Below, one piece after another: positions 51,983-60,571 of a DNA stretch of 64,000 bases. The DNA is from Eisenbergiella porci (GTDB lineage Bacteria > Bacillota > Clostridia > Lachnospirales > Lachnospiraceae). The notes below the pieces were generated by a model. That model saw only the letters and a program-made list of their open reading frames with translations, was not told the DNA's origin and did not search any database. Position numbers and translations under genes: made by a program. Each line of letters starts with the position of its first letter. The stretch's first letter is position 1. Location: positions 62,001-126,000 of the forward strand of contig NZ_VUMI01000009.1 in NCBI RefSeq assembly GCF_009696275.1, written 5' to 3'.

Positions 51983-54064
51983 ATGAGAGCGACGAAGGAA
52001 TACCGCCTTTCCTGCACGGAAGAGGCAAAGAAAATTGTGGATCGGCTGACACTGGAGCAGAAGGTGTGGCTGATGAGCGGCAACATTGACATTACCAGGA
52101 TGAGACAGGAAGACATGGCGCAGATGATGGAGGCCATGCAGGATGATTCCAACCATTATAATGTAACGCCCTATGCGGCGGGCGGACTGGAAGAGGAGAA
52201 GGTTCCTCCCATGCTTTTTGTGGACGGGCCCAGGGGTGTTGTATGCGGTAACTGGCAGAGCACCTGCTTCCCGGTGTCCATGGCCAGAGGCGCTACTTTT
52301 GATCCTGAGCTGGAGGAACGGGTGGGACACTGCATCGGCAGGGAGACCAGGGCGTTCGGAGGCAATCTGTTTGCCGGTGTCTGCATTAACATGCCCTATA
52401 ATCCGGGCTGGGGACGCAGCCAGGAAACCTACGGCGAGGAAACCTATCAGATCGGGCGGATGGGAGCGGCGCTGGTAAAAGGCGTGCAGGGTGAGGACAT
52501 TATGGCATGTGTGAAGCACTATGCCTTCAACAATATGGAAAATGCCCGGTTCAAATGCAGCGTAACCTGCGACCAGCGCACCGAGCAGGAGGTTTATCTT
52601 CCGCATTTCAAGGACTGCGTGGATGCCGGGGCGGCCAGCATCATGAGCTCCTATAACCGTTACAACGGCGTACAGTGCGGCCATCATAAATATCTGCTCC
52701 GTCAGGTTCTGAAGAAAGAATGGGATTTTGACGGTTTCGTAATGTCCGACTTCTGCTGGGGCGTCAGGGATACCGTGGAGGCTGCCCAGGGCGGACAGGA
52801 TATGGAAATGATGTGGACCCAGTTTTTCGGTGACCGCCTGGTAAAAGCGGTGCAGGACGGTTTTGTGTCCGAGGAGGATATTAACGATGCGGCGCTGCGT
52901 ATCGTGCGCACAATCATCGCTTTTGATAAAGAACATAAGGAATACGATATGTCCGTAGTAGGCTGTCCAGAGCATATCGCAGTGGCAAAGGAAGCAGCGG
53001 AAAAAGGAATCACCCTGATTAAAAACAATAACGTGCTTCCTCTGAAAAAAAGTGAAACAAAGAAAATTGCCCTGATTGGAAAACTGGCAAATACCGCGGT
53101 TATCGGCGATCACGGTTCCAGCTGGGTGCGTCCTCCCTATGTGGTAACGCCGGTGGAAGGGCTGAAAAAAGCCAACGGAGGCTGTGAAGTAATCTACAAT
53201 GACGGTTCGGATCTGGAGAGTGCAAAGGCGCTTGCGAAGGACGCGGATGCGGTTGTTTTTGTAGTGGGCTATAACTATGACGATGAAGGCGAGTTTATTT
53301 CTGAAAACGAAAGCAGCAATTACATAGGCTCCATGGGCGGCGACCGCAAGAAGAGCCTGGGCCTGCATGAAGATGAGGCGGAGCTTCTTAAGCAGGTTGG
53401 GCCTGTGAATGAAAAATCTACAGTGGTTTTAATCGGCGGAAACATGATCATGATGACGGAATGGTATGACTGTGTAAATGCCGTAATGATGGCTTATTAT
53501 CCCGGCATGGAGGGCGGCACCGCCATTGCGGAAATCATTTACGGTGATGTGAATCCTTCCGGCAAGCTGCCCTATGTAATCCCCGTATCGGAAGAGGACC
53601 TTCCCCATGTGGACTGGGAAGCGACCGATCAGTATTATGAATATTACCATGGCTATACCCGCCTGGAAAAGAACGGCGTGAAGCCCCTGGTTCCCTATGG
53701 CTTTGGCTTAAGCTACACAACCTTTGAAATTACGGCGCCCGAAGCAAAGGTGGAGGGCGATAATCTGGTGGTGACGGCCAACGTGAAAAATACCGGAAAT
53801 ATGGACGGTGACGAGGTAGTACAGCTCTATGTGGGTTTTGAAAATTCTGCGGTTGACCGCCCTGTAAAGCAGCTGCGCGGTTTTCAGCGCGTCAGCCTGA
53901 AAGCGGGAGAGGAAAAGAAGGTAACGGTTTCCACACCTCTTGAAAAACTGAAATGGTACAATCCGGTTTACCGCGAATGGCAGCTTGAACATGTGGAACA
54001 CTCTGTCTATGTAGGCTCAAGCAGTGCTTCAGTAGATTTGGTTAAGACATCCATCGTCTTATAA
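51983..54064 (+). CDS. GH3 beta-glycosidase
   Basis: A 693-residue cytosolic enzyme. The N-terminal barrel carries the nucleophile Asp256 in FVMSDFCWG and substrate motifs VKHYAFNNME. The second alpha/beta domain (about 340-560) and a fibronectin-III-like C-terminal domain (VTANVKNTGNMDGDEVVQLY) follow in the usual GH3 order. It splits terminal beta-glucose or beta-xylose from oligosaccharides. ATG 51983 is preferred with AAAGGGG nearby; an open upstream stretch to 51917 has no signal. A terminator follows, then a GPH symporter gene. Confidence 0.92.
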   Translation: MRATKEYRLSCTEEAKKIVDRLTLEQKVWLMSGNIDITRMRQEDMAQMMEAMQDDSNHYNVTPYAAGGLEEEKVPPMLFVDGPRGVVCGNWQSTCFPVSMARGATFDPELEERVGHCIGRETRAFGGNLFAGVCINMPYNPGWGRSQETYGEETYQIGRMGAALVKGVQGEDIMACVKHYAFNNMENARFKCSVTCDQRTEQEVYLPHFKDCVDAGAASIMSSYNRYNGVQCGHHKYLLRQVLKKEWDFDGFVMSDFCWGVRDTVEAAQGGQDMEMMWTQFFGDRLVKAVQDGFVSEEDINDAALRIVRTIIAFDKEHKEYDMSVVGCPEHIAVAKEAAEKGITLIKNNNVLPLKKSETKKIALIGKLANTAVIGDHGSSWVRPPYVVTPVEGLKKANGGCEVIYNDGSDLESAKALAKDADAVVFVVGYNYDDEGEFISENESSNYIGSMGGDRKKSLGLHEDEAELLKQVGPVNEKSTVVLIGGNMIMMTEWYDCVNAVMMAYYPGMEGGTAIAEIIYGDVNPSGKLPYVIPVSEEDLPHVDWEATDQYYEYYHGYTRLEKNGVKPLVPYGFGLSYTTFEITAPEAKVEGDNLVVTANVKNTGNMDGDEVVQLYVGFENSAVDRPVKQLRGFQRVSLKAGEEKKVTVSTPLEKLKWYNPVYREWQLEHVEHSVYVGSSSASVDLVKTSIVL

Positions 54065-54096
54065 ATACTTAAAGCCCGGAACAAAATAGAAAAACT

Positions 54097-54131
54097 GAAG
54101 GCGTGCTGGCAGACAGCCGCCTTCTTTTTTT
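54097..54131 (+). terminator. Terminator after the GH3 gene
   Basis: GAAGGCG (54097-54103) pairs with CGCCTTC (54118-54124), followed by seven T. It stands only 34 bases before the symporter gene, so partial read-through may tune expression. Confidence 0.85.
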
Positions 54132-54164
54132 CACTCCTGAATCACTTTCTTATAGTCAACAGTA

Positions 54165-55532
54165 ATGGAAGAGAAAAAGTATTTAAAATGGTACAACAAG
54201 GTAGGTTACGGTTCCGGTGACCTGGCAGCCAATATGGTTTATGGCCTGCTCACCAGCTTTGTACTGATTTATCTGACGGATACAGTGGGACTGAACGCCG
54301 GAATTGTGGGAACGCTGATGATGTTCTCCAAGTTTGCGGACGGTGTGACGGATGTATTCTTCGGAACCCTGATCGACAAGACACATTCCAAAATGGGCAA
54401 GGCGCGTCCCTGGATGCTCTGGTCCTATCTGGGAAATGCGGTTATGCTGATTGCCATTTTTGCCATTCCCAAAAGTATGGGAGACACTGCGAAATATGCG
54501 TACTTCTTTATCACCTATACGTTGCTGAACGCTGTTTTCTATACGGCGAACAACATCGCTTACGCATCCCTTACCTCCCTGATCACTAAAAATGGAAATG
54601 AACGTGTACAGATGGGATCCATCCGTTTCATGTTTTCCCTGGCTACGAACCTGGTGGTGGCTTCCATTACGGTAAATGCCGTAGCTTCCATGGGCGGCGG
54701 CGCTGCCGGCTGGAGAAATGTCGCCATTGTTTATGCCATCATCGGCCTGATTGTGAATACCATTTCCGTGCTGTCCGTAAAAGAGCTTCCGGAGGAAGAA
54801 GCGGAAGAGGGGAAGCAGACGGAAAATGCGCCTGCGGAGAAGCTTTCACTGCTGGAAGCCATCAAGCTGCTGCTTGCCAATAAATACTATATCATCATCG
54901 CCCTTATTTACGTTTTTATCTACATGCAGACCGGAATTACGGGCGTTGGCATTTATTACATGACCTATATCCTGGGAAATCCCGCGCTGCTGGGAACCTT
55001 CTCCATGGCAAGCATGTTCCCCATGATCATCGGCCTTGCCTTCACGCCGGCCCTGGTGAAAAAAATGAAGGGGATGTACAAGGTAAATCTGTACGGCTAC
55101 TGCTTTGCATTTCTGTTCCGAATCCTGTTTATCGCAGCCGGTTATATGGGAAACGTTCCGCTGATGCTGTGCGCTTCCGTACTTGCAGGCCTGGGAACAA
55201 GCCCCGTAACGGGAGACCTGAACGCGCTGATTGCAGCGGCTTCCGACTACACCTACCGCACCAGGGGAAAACGTGTGGACGGCACCATGTTTTCCTGCTC
55301 TTCCCTGGGAATCAAGATCGGCAGCGGCATCGGGACAGCCCTGGCAGGATGGCTTCTTGCGGCCGGCGGCTACGTGGCAAATGCAGCGGTACAGCCCCAG
55401 TCCTGCATCAATATGCTTAATTTCCTGTACCTGTGGTTCCCTTTGATTATGGTGGTAATCATGATAATCCTGCTGTCTCAGCTGAAGGTGGAAAAAGCCA
55501 ATGCAGACTGGGATGCGGCGCATAAAGCCTGA
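54165..55532 (+). CDS. GPH-type glycoside:cation symporter
   Basis: A 455-residue membrane transporter with 12 helices. The start KWYNKVGYGSGDLAANMVYG and the loop GVTDVFFGTLIDKTHSKMGKARPW (Asp/Arg signature) define the glycoside-pentoside-hexuronide family (MelB/XynP). It brings in short glycosides with Na+ or H+, which the upstream GH3 enzyme would then split. The region before the ATG has no clear ribosome site, so initiation may rely on read-through from GH3 or the start may be weak. Confidence 0.9.
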   Translation: MEEKKYLKWYNKVGYGSGDLAANMVYGLLTSFVLIYLTDTVGLNAGIVGTLMMFSKFADGVTDVFFGTLIDKTHSKMGKARPWMLWSYLGNAVMLIAIFAIPKSMGDTAKYAYFFITYTLLNAVFYTANNIAYASLTSLITKNGNERVQMGSIRFMFSLATNLVVASITVNAVASMGGGAAGWRNVAIVYAIIGLIVNTISVLSVKELPEEEAEEGKQTENAPAEKLSLLEAIKLLLANKYYIIIALIYVFIYMQTGITGVGIYYMTYILGNPALLGTFSMASMFPMIIGLAFTPALVKKMKGMYKVNLYGYCFAFLFRILFIAAGYMGNVPLMLCASVLAGLGTSPVTGDLNALIAAASDYTYRTRGKRVDGTMFSCSSLGIKIGSGIGTALAGWLLAAGGYVANAAVQPQSCINMLNFLYLWFPLIMVVIMIILLSQLKVEKANADWDAAHKA

Positions 55533-55573
55533 TATTTTTAACCTTGTTATATCATCCTGCTGTGATGATACAT

Positions 55574-55609
55574 AAAAAGCCAGAGGCTATCCCGGTCCCT
55601 GGCTTTTTT
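55574..55609. terminator. Bidirectional terminator
   Basis: AAAAAGCCAG (55574-55583) pairs with CTGGCTTTTTT (55599-55609). It has A and T runs on its two sides and stands between convergent genes. Confidence 0.85.
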
Positions 55610-55614
55610 ATGTT

Positions 55615-56694
55615 TCAGGCCTCATGCCGCCGCCGGTAATCCAGCGGCGTTTCCCCGAAGGCCTTCTGAAAAACACGGTAAAAATGGCTGCGGTTGGAAA
55701 AGCCCAGTTCTGCAATGATTTCCGAAATGCTCATATCCGTGTCCAAAAGCAATCTTTTCGCCTCCTGCAGATAAATTCCCTGCCCGAATTCCAGAATGGT
55801 TTTTCCGGTATATTTTTTTACAATACGGTTTAAATACTCGCCGTTATAATGAAGCTGCTTCTCCAGATATTCCCGGGTGCTCCTGCCATGGCTTGCCTCC
55901 ATGATATGGGTGACCTTTGAAAAAATATATTCCTGGCTGCTGGAATCGGACTGTACCCGGGACATGCAGTACAGGGAGGGCGTATGCAGAAGCTGGAGAA
56001 AACGGGCAAAGGTTCCTTTCAGGAAAAAGAAGGAGCCAGGGTCCGTTTTCTGTAATTCCGTCACCAGAAAATTAAACAGCGGGTTGAGCCTGTCAAGGAC
56101 GTTTTCCGCAGGGATGACCGGAAGATAATCCAGATACACCTTGTCAAACTGCCTGTTTTTATTCCTACTGTCCAGATAAAGCTGATAGATGGGATTGACC
56201 TCCGATAAAGAATCTGCCGCAAGCGCTTCTTCTCCGTATTCCGTCATCAGCTGTTCCAGAAAGACATCCTGGAACATGAAAAATACCACCTGGAAATCTC
56301 CGGCAAAATCCTCGCAGTGTTTTATATTTTTATTCATGACACAGCACTGCCCCGGACCATAGGTAAATGTCTGGTTCTCCACATGGTTGGTCACGCTGCC
56401 GGAAAGGACATACATGATTTCAAAGCAGGAATGCTGATGCAGCGGCCTTTTCAGAAGGCTTCTGTTTCCGGTAAAGGGAAAATGCGATGAATAGCAGCAT
56501 TCGTGGGTGATCTGGTACATGGAAATAAAGTCCTTCTGCTCATGGCAGGTTTCCAAAATGATCATAAACGGCGTGTTCAGCTCATAAAGCTGCAGGATAT
56601 TGCTGTCCGGATTCCGGATTACAAGATTGGAGGGGACGTCTTTGAGCAGCGCCTCCATATTTCTTCCTTTTAATTGTGTCAAATCAGATTCCAT
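55615..56694 (-). CDS. AraC-family transcriptional regulator
   Basis: A 359-residue regulator. A cupin-like sensor (HQHSCFEIMYVLSGSVTNHV) is followed by a helical middle part, and the C-terminus reads LHYNGEYLNRIVKKYTGKTI and IIAELGFSNRSHFYRVFQKA. Both 56694 and 56658 have ribosome-like sequences before them. It converges with the GPH symporter gene and is the likely activator of the GH3/GPH pair. Confidence 0.88.
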   Translation of the reverse strand: MESDLTQLKGRNMEALLKDVPSNLVIRNPDSNILQLYELNTPFMIILETCHEQKDFISMYQITHECCYSSHFPFTGNRSLLKRPLHQHSCFEIMYVLSGSVTNHVENQTFTYGPGQCCVMNKNIKHCEDFAGDFQVVFFMFQDVFLEQLMTEYGEEALAADSLSEVNPIYQLYLDSRNKNRQFDKVYLDYLPVIPAENVLDRLNPLFNFLVTELQKTDPGSFFFLKGTFARFLQLLHTPSLYCMSRVQSDSSSQEYIFSKVTHIMEASHGRSTREYLEKQLHYNGEYLNRIVKKYTGKTILEFGQGIYLQEAKRLLLDTDMSISEIIAELGFSNRSHFYRVFQKAFGETPLDYRRRHEA

Positions 56695-56918
56695 AATTCA
56701 CCCCGAAGTTGGTTTTGGTTACAGTTTGGCGCCGGAGATTCGGTTCCGGACATTGCCGCCGCGCTGTAAAATTTTTATACTGATACTGTACGAGAGAAAA
56801 ACGGTATCTGCGGAACGGATAGCCATGTTTTTCTGCTATGTTCAGTATACACGAACACACAAAAAGAAGAAACAGGGAAAATACCGGAAAGGAAAGGCTG
56901 TGTAAAACGGCAGGATAA

Positions 56919-57115
56919 GCCACGGAGGAAAACTTTGCCCAGGTGGATATCGCGGCCGCGGGTTACAATTATGCGCCCTATCCCTGGAAAGCGGTATACT
57001 GCGGTGATATGAACCTGCTTGGGGACAGGCGCCCGCTTTCCTATTGGCGGGAGATTATCTGGGGCCTCAGAAGCGCGGATCAGGAATCAGAAGAAAATTA
57101 TTTTGACACATCGGC
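56919..57115 (+). pseudogene. GH2 beta-galactosidase remnant
   Basis: The stretch reads FAQVDIAAAGYNYAPYPWKA and then VYCGDMNLLGDRRPLSYWRE, which matches the end of the GH2 catalytic barrel (the ...VAGYNY... and ...SYYRD-W-G... motifs). A stop lies just before it, and the sequence loses family likeness after IIWGLRS. No start, no N-terminal domains: a relic of a deleted gene. Confidence 0.65.
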
Positions 57116-57188
57116 CCTGCCCTTTGAAGGCAGACTCAGAGCTGCGGTCAGAGGTATGGGTGAAAAAGGCTTTCGGACAGAAATCTGA

Positions 57189-57899
57189 ATGGGAATTCTG
57201 TCCGGAGGCCTTTTTAATCAATAGCCGCAGGCAATTATGCGGCCCCCTGTTTTTTCCTTGTTTTCAGGCATTCGCAACCAGCGGCTGCGCAGATGTACAG
57301 TCCGTTTTATGGCATGCAACCGCAGCCCCTGCTATAGTGAATCCAGCGGATAACAGAAAGGAGATATTTATTAAAGTATCTGAACCTGTACACCCTGGGC
57401 TGCACCTTCCCTCAGCTGCTTGTGGAGTAAAAAAATGGCTGTCTTATTTTTCCTTCCTTTTTTTATCGGGACGCCCGTCGCCCTAAAAGTAAGTTACAAT
57501 TCAGGCTGGTCTGCGCTTTGGCTGTGCAGACCAGCGCTTCGCGCTGACCGTAAGAAAGTGATTCAGGAGTGCCAAAAGTAATCTTAAATTTTTATAAAAT
57601 TCGGAATGGATATTGCCGTATCCGCAGCCATATGCTAAACTGGCAACAATAAACGAAGCAGCGTTTTCGGCTGCACAAATTTTCAGCCCATGCGGCATCT
57701 TAAATTTCATAAGTAACTGACTGATGTTTAACAGTTGCTTCCGTATTTCCCAAACTCAATCCCGCCGGATACTGACACCGTCACTAATCTTTAATACAAT
57801 CCATCTTTTTAACAAAAAAATATTAACTGTTCCTTGATAATTGAATAGACTTTATACTCTTAATATGATATCATTATTCCGAGACAGGAGGGAAGACTT
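57189..57899. other. Intergenic region with hairpins and repeats
   Basis: No supported gene. It holds the motif GTTACAATTCAG (57493-57504) followed by a perfect stem GCTGGTCTGC/GCAGACCAGC (about 57505-57535) and a 21-bp sequence (57551-57571) that is the reverse complement of 54132-54152. Short open stretches near 57370-57440 lack a recognisable family. AGGAGGGAAG before 57900 is the next gene's ribosome site; TATAAT-like sequences lie near 57862. Confidence 0.5.
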
Positions 57900-58160
57900 A
57901 TGGACGAAGAATTAAGATCAATGTTAACTGTAATTATTAAAGAGATTAGATATGTAAAGGATGATGTTCAGGAGCTAAAGGAAGGTGTAAAAGTACTGAA
58001 GGAAGACGTAAGCGTCCTGAAGGAGGATGTAAAAGAGCTGAAAGAAGACATAGTGGCCGAAAACCATATAAACCTCATTGACAAAATGAATGAGTCTATT
58101 CGTGCATCCGATAAAACACTGATGTACGAAATAGCAGTCGATACCTTAAAACAAGGGTAA
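57900..58160 (+). CDS. Small coiled-coil protein, possibly frameshifted
   Basis: An 86-residue protein that starts MDEELRSMLTVIIKEIRYVK and carries four consecutive seven-residue repeats (VQELKEG, VKVLKED, VSVLKED, VKELKED), a clear coiled coil. GACAGGAGGGAAG stands before the ATG. It stops at 58160 soon after TTAAAACAA; one base back, the other frame continues TRVNRLEKEMDKIKKSKR to a stop at 58216, extending the heptads. So a one-base indel or a -1 slip at the A run is likely. Function unknown; such proteins often act as scaffolds or adaptors. Confidence 0.6.
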   Translation: MDEELRSMLTVIIKEIRYVKDDVQELKEGVKVLKEDVSVLKEDVKELKEDIVAENHINLIDKMNESIRASDKTLMYEIAVDTLKQG

Positions 58161-58435
58161 ACAGGCTGGAAAAAGAAATGGATAAAATAAAAAAATCGAA
58201 ACGCGTAACCGTATAAGAAATATCATTATCATAAAAGAGTGTAAAGCCTGTTGAGTTATCGCGGCGAACACTCTTTTTTGATTTTAACCGAATAGATGAT
58301 ACCCCATATGTCACCTTCTGTACGAAAAATCCTTCTTCCCTCAAATTATTATGGAAATTTCAGGGTAAAAGCTTTATCATAGAATAGTATGCAATATCCG
58401 CATATTCAGTAAAGCTTGAAAGGGGATAGGAAGGA

Positions 58436-59407
58436 ATGAAAAAGGAAACACTTGCGATATGGCAAAAAGGGGAATATCAGTATCCTCTGGCTTTTGGATT
58501 CGTGCCGAAGCTGGTGAGCTATATCCATGAAGAAGGGGAACTGGCAAGACCCTGTATGCTGGTAGTGCCGGGAGGCGCTTACTGCGTGGTTTCTCCCACA
58601 GAGGGAGAAATTGTGGCGATGGAGTTTTATGAGAAAGGCTATAATGCCTTTGTTTTAACCTATACGACAAATCCGCTGATGCTGGAGCCGCTGAAAGACC
58701 AGCCTATGCGGGATCTGTCAAGAGCAATTCGTTTTATCAGAAGCCGGGCGGGAGAGTTCCGTATAGATCCGGACAGGCTGGTCATCTGCGGTTTTTCCGC
58801 AGGCGGGCATCTTTGTGCCAGTGTATGCGTTCACTTTGCAGATATCAGCGATGAGGTTTATGAAGGAATATCCAACCGGCCGGACGCCGCCATTCTTTCC
58901 TATCCGGTGATCACTTCAGGGGATAAGGCGCACCAGGGATCCATCCAGGCGCTGCTGGGAGCGGATGCCACAGAGGCGGAACTTAAATACATGTCTTTGG
59001 AAACACAGGTGACCGAAAATACGCCGCCCTGTTTTCTGTGGCAGACTGCGACGGACGAGGCGGTTCCTGTGGAAAACAGCTATCTGTTCGCACAGGCTCT
59101 TAAAGAAAAGGGCATAACCTTCGCCCATCACGTATTTTCCTGCGGAAAACACGGGCTTTCCCTTGCCAATGAAAAATGGGCGGCAGGAGATTACGGGGAA
59201 CCTTATACCATGGAGCAGACCCTTGCGATAGCAGAAAATGTAAGGAATGGAAATCTGGAGGTTCCCAAAGAAACGAAAGACAGCTTCCTCTCACAGTTTG
59301 ACATGAGCGAGGCGGAAAAAGCGGCGGCGGATCAGAAGGAAGCGAACGAAGAGGCTGTAATCTGGCCGGTGCTTGCCCATCAGTGGCTGAAGACAGTGCT
59401 TGGCTGA
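58436..59407 (+). CDS. Alpha/beta hydrolase (carbohydrate-esterase-like)
   Basis: A 323-residue cytosolic esterase. LVVPGGAYCVVSPTEGE is the oxyanion region, ICGFSAGGHL the nucleophile elbow with Ser, TDEAVPVENS the acid region, and SCGKHGLSL the catalytic His. It belongs to the BD-FAE/acetyl-xylan esterase-like group and probably removes acetyl groups from imported sugars. GGAAGG precedes the ATG. It stands alone. Confidence 0.87.
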   Translation: MKKETLAIWQKGEYQYPLAFGFVPKLVSYIHEEGELARPCMLVVPGGAYCVVSPTEGEIVAMEFYEKGYNAFVLTYTTNPLMLEPLKDQPMRDLSRAIRFIRSRAGEFRIDPDRLVICGFSAGGHLCASVCVHFADISDEVYEGISNRPDAAILSYPVITSGDKAHQGSIQALLGADATEAELKYMSLETQVTENTPPCFLWQTATDEAVPVENSYLFAQALKEKGITFAHHVFSCGKHGLSLANEKWAAGDYGEPYTMEQTLAIAENVRNGNLEVPKETKDSFLSQFDMSEAEKAAADQKEANEEAVIWPVLAHQWLKTVLG

Positions 59408-59540
59408 TTAAAAACAGGTCAGGCCATCAGGACAAAAAATAATCAGAACAAAAAAAGAATCTGTTTCCCGGAAGCTTTTCCATAAGCCATAAGCCGTAAG
59501 CGTTCCGTGATACAGATTCTTTTCCGGTTTTAAGAAAAAA

Positions 59541-60158
59541 TCAGGTCTGAGGGGAGCGGTTCTTATTAAACATAATCAGCGCCTCCCGGCAGGCAAATTC
59601 GCCCATTTCATAGTACCCCCTGGTAAAACGGTTCAGACGTTCCAGGCTGACTGCGCGGTTTGCCTTCTTGGGCTGGTCATTTATGAAGGTAATCCCCTCC
59701 GTGTAATATTCCGCATCGAATTCCGGCGTGCCCTCTTCCTCATAATAAGGATCAAAAAGAAAGGCGGTATCCCCTTCAATTCCGGTGAGAAGCACGTAAT
59801 GGCCCACTTCCAGAAAAACATGCAGCAGCACAACGCCGCCTTTTTCCAGGGCAGCATATATTTTATTCCCTTCCGAAATGGTCACCTCTTCGCCGGACAG
59901 GAACTCGCAGCGGATGGGAAACGGCTTGACCTGACTGAAATGGTTCAGCCAGCTTGCCACGAAATTCATGGCTGCGGCAGAGGTCCCGTGCTTGCAAAGT
60001 TCGCCCGCTTCATTATAAGTATCCATACAATAGAGCATAATAAACTTAATGACATCAGGAAAGATTTCTTCCCGGTCAAATAAGTAACGGATGCCATTAA
60101 TTAAGGAAACAGGACCGCAGTCGTATTCGGAGGACTGATAAATTAAAAAATTTTTCAT
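59541..60158 (-). CDS. C39-like cysteine peptidase domain protein
   Basis: A 205-residue protein of the papain-like C39_2 kind. The catalytic Cys is in EYDCGPVSLINGI, His in LEVGHYVLLTGI and Asp in FLFDPYYEE. It has no signal peptide and no transporter domain, so it is a free cytosolic peptidase or inactive relative, not a bacteriocin exporter. ATG 60158 is used because AAAGGT lies before it; the frame is open to 60221. It has no operon partners. Confidence 0.75.
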   Translation of the reverse strand: MKNFLIYQSSEYDCGPVSLINGIRYLFDREEIFPDVIKFIMLYCMDTYNEAGELCKHGTSAAAMNFVASWLNHFSQVKPFPIRCEFLSGEEVTISEGNKIYAALEKGGVVLLHVFLEVGHYVLLTGIEGDTAFLFDPYYEEEGTPEFDAEYYTEGITFINDQPKKANRAVSLERLNRFTRGYYEMGEFACREALIMFNKNRSPQT

Positions 60159-60571
60159 TTTTATTGTACCTTTATAACAGAGTGTAGTAAAATAAACAAG
60201 GTTAAGGAAATGAAAATGCAAATTGATTGTAATATAACCCTATAGACAGGTTTTGTCAAGAAAAGCGGGATAGAAAGCTACAAAAAGTGTTGCAAAGCAG
60301 CTCCGCAAACAGTGCAGTTGTACGCAGCTTCCTTTTTGCAGAAATTCTTTCTGGTTATTAAAAGGAAATCCGGCCGTCTGGCACCGGTTTTCCTGCTTTT
60401 ACAGAACTGTAACTGAAAAGAATACAAATTTCACTTTTTTTGTCCCAAAAATATTGACAATCCGTTACCGTAACGATATAATAAACCAATTTAATTCATA
60501 TTTGTCAAGTAGGAAAAGTATGGTATATATTATTTTATGCTGGTAAGCATGGAGAGTGAAGGAGGAGAATT
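60159..60571. promoter_or_regulatory. Control region of the peptide ABC operon
   Basis: TTGACA (60454-60459) and TATAAT (60477-60482) stand 17 bases apart, a near-ideal promoter. The spacer holds the perfect palindrome CGTTAC-C-GTAACG (60463-60475), a probable repressor site. AAGGAGGAG precedes the ATG at 60572. No gene is seen in the rest. Confidence 0.8.
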
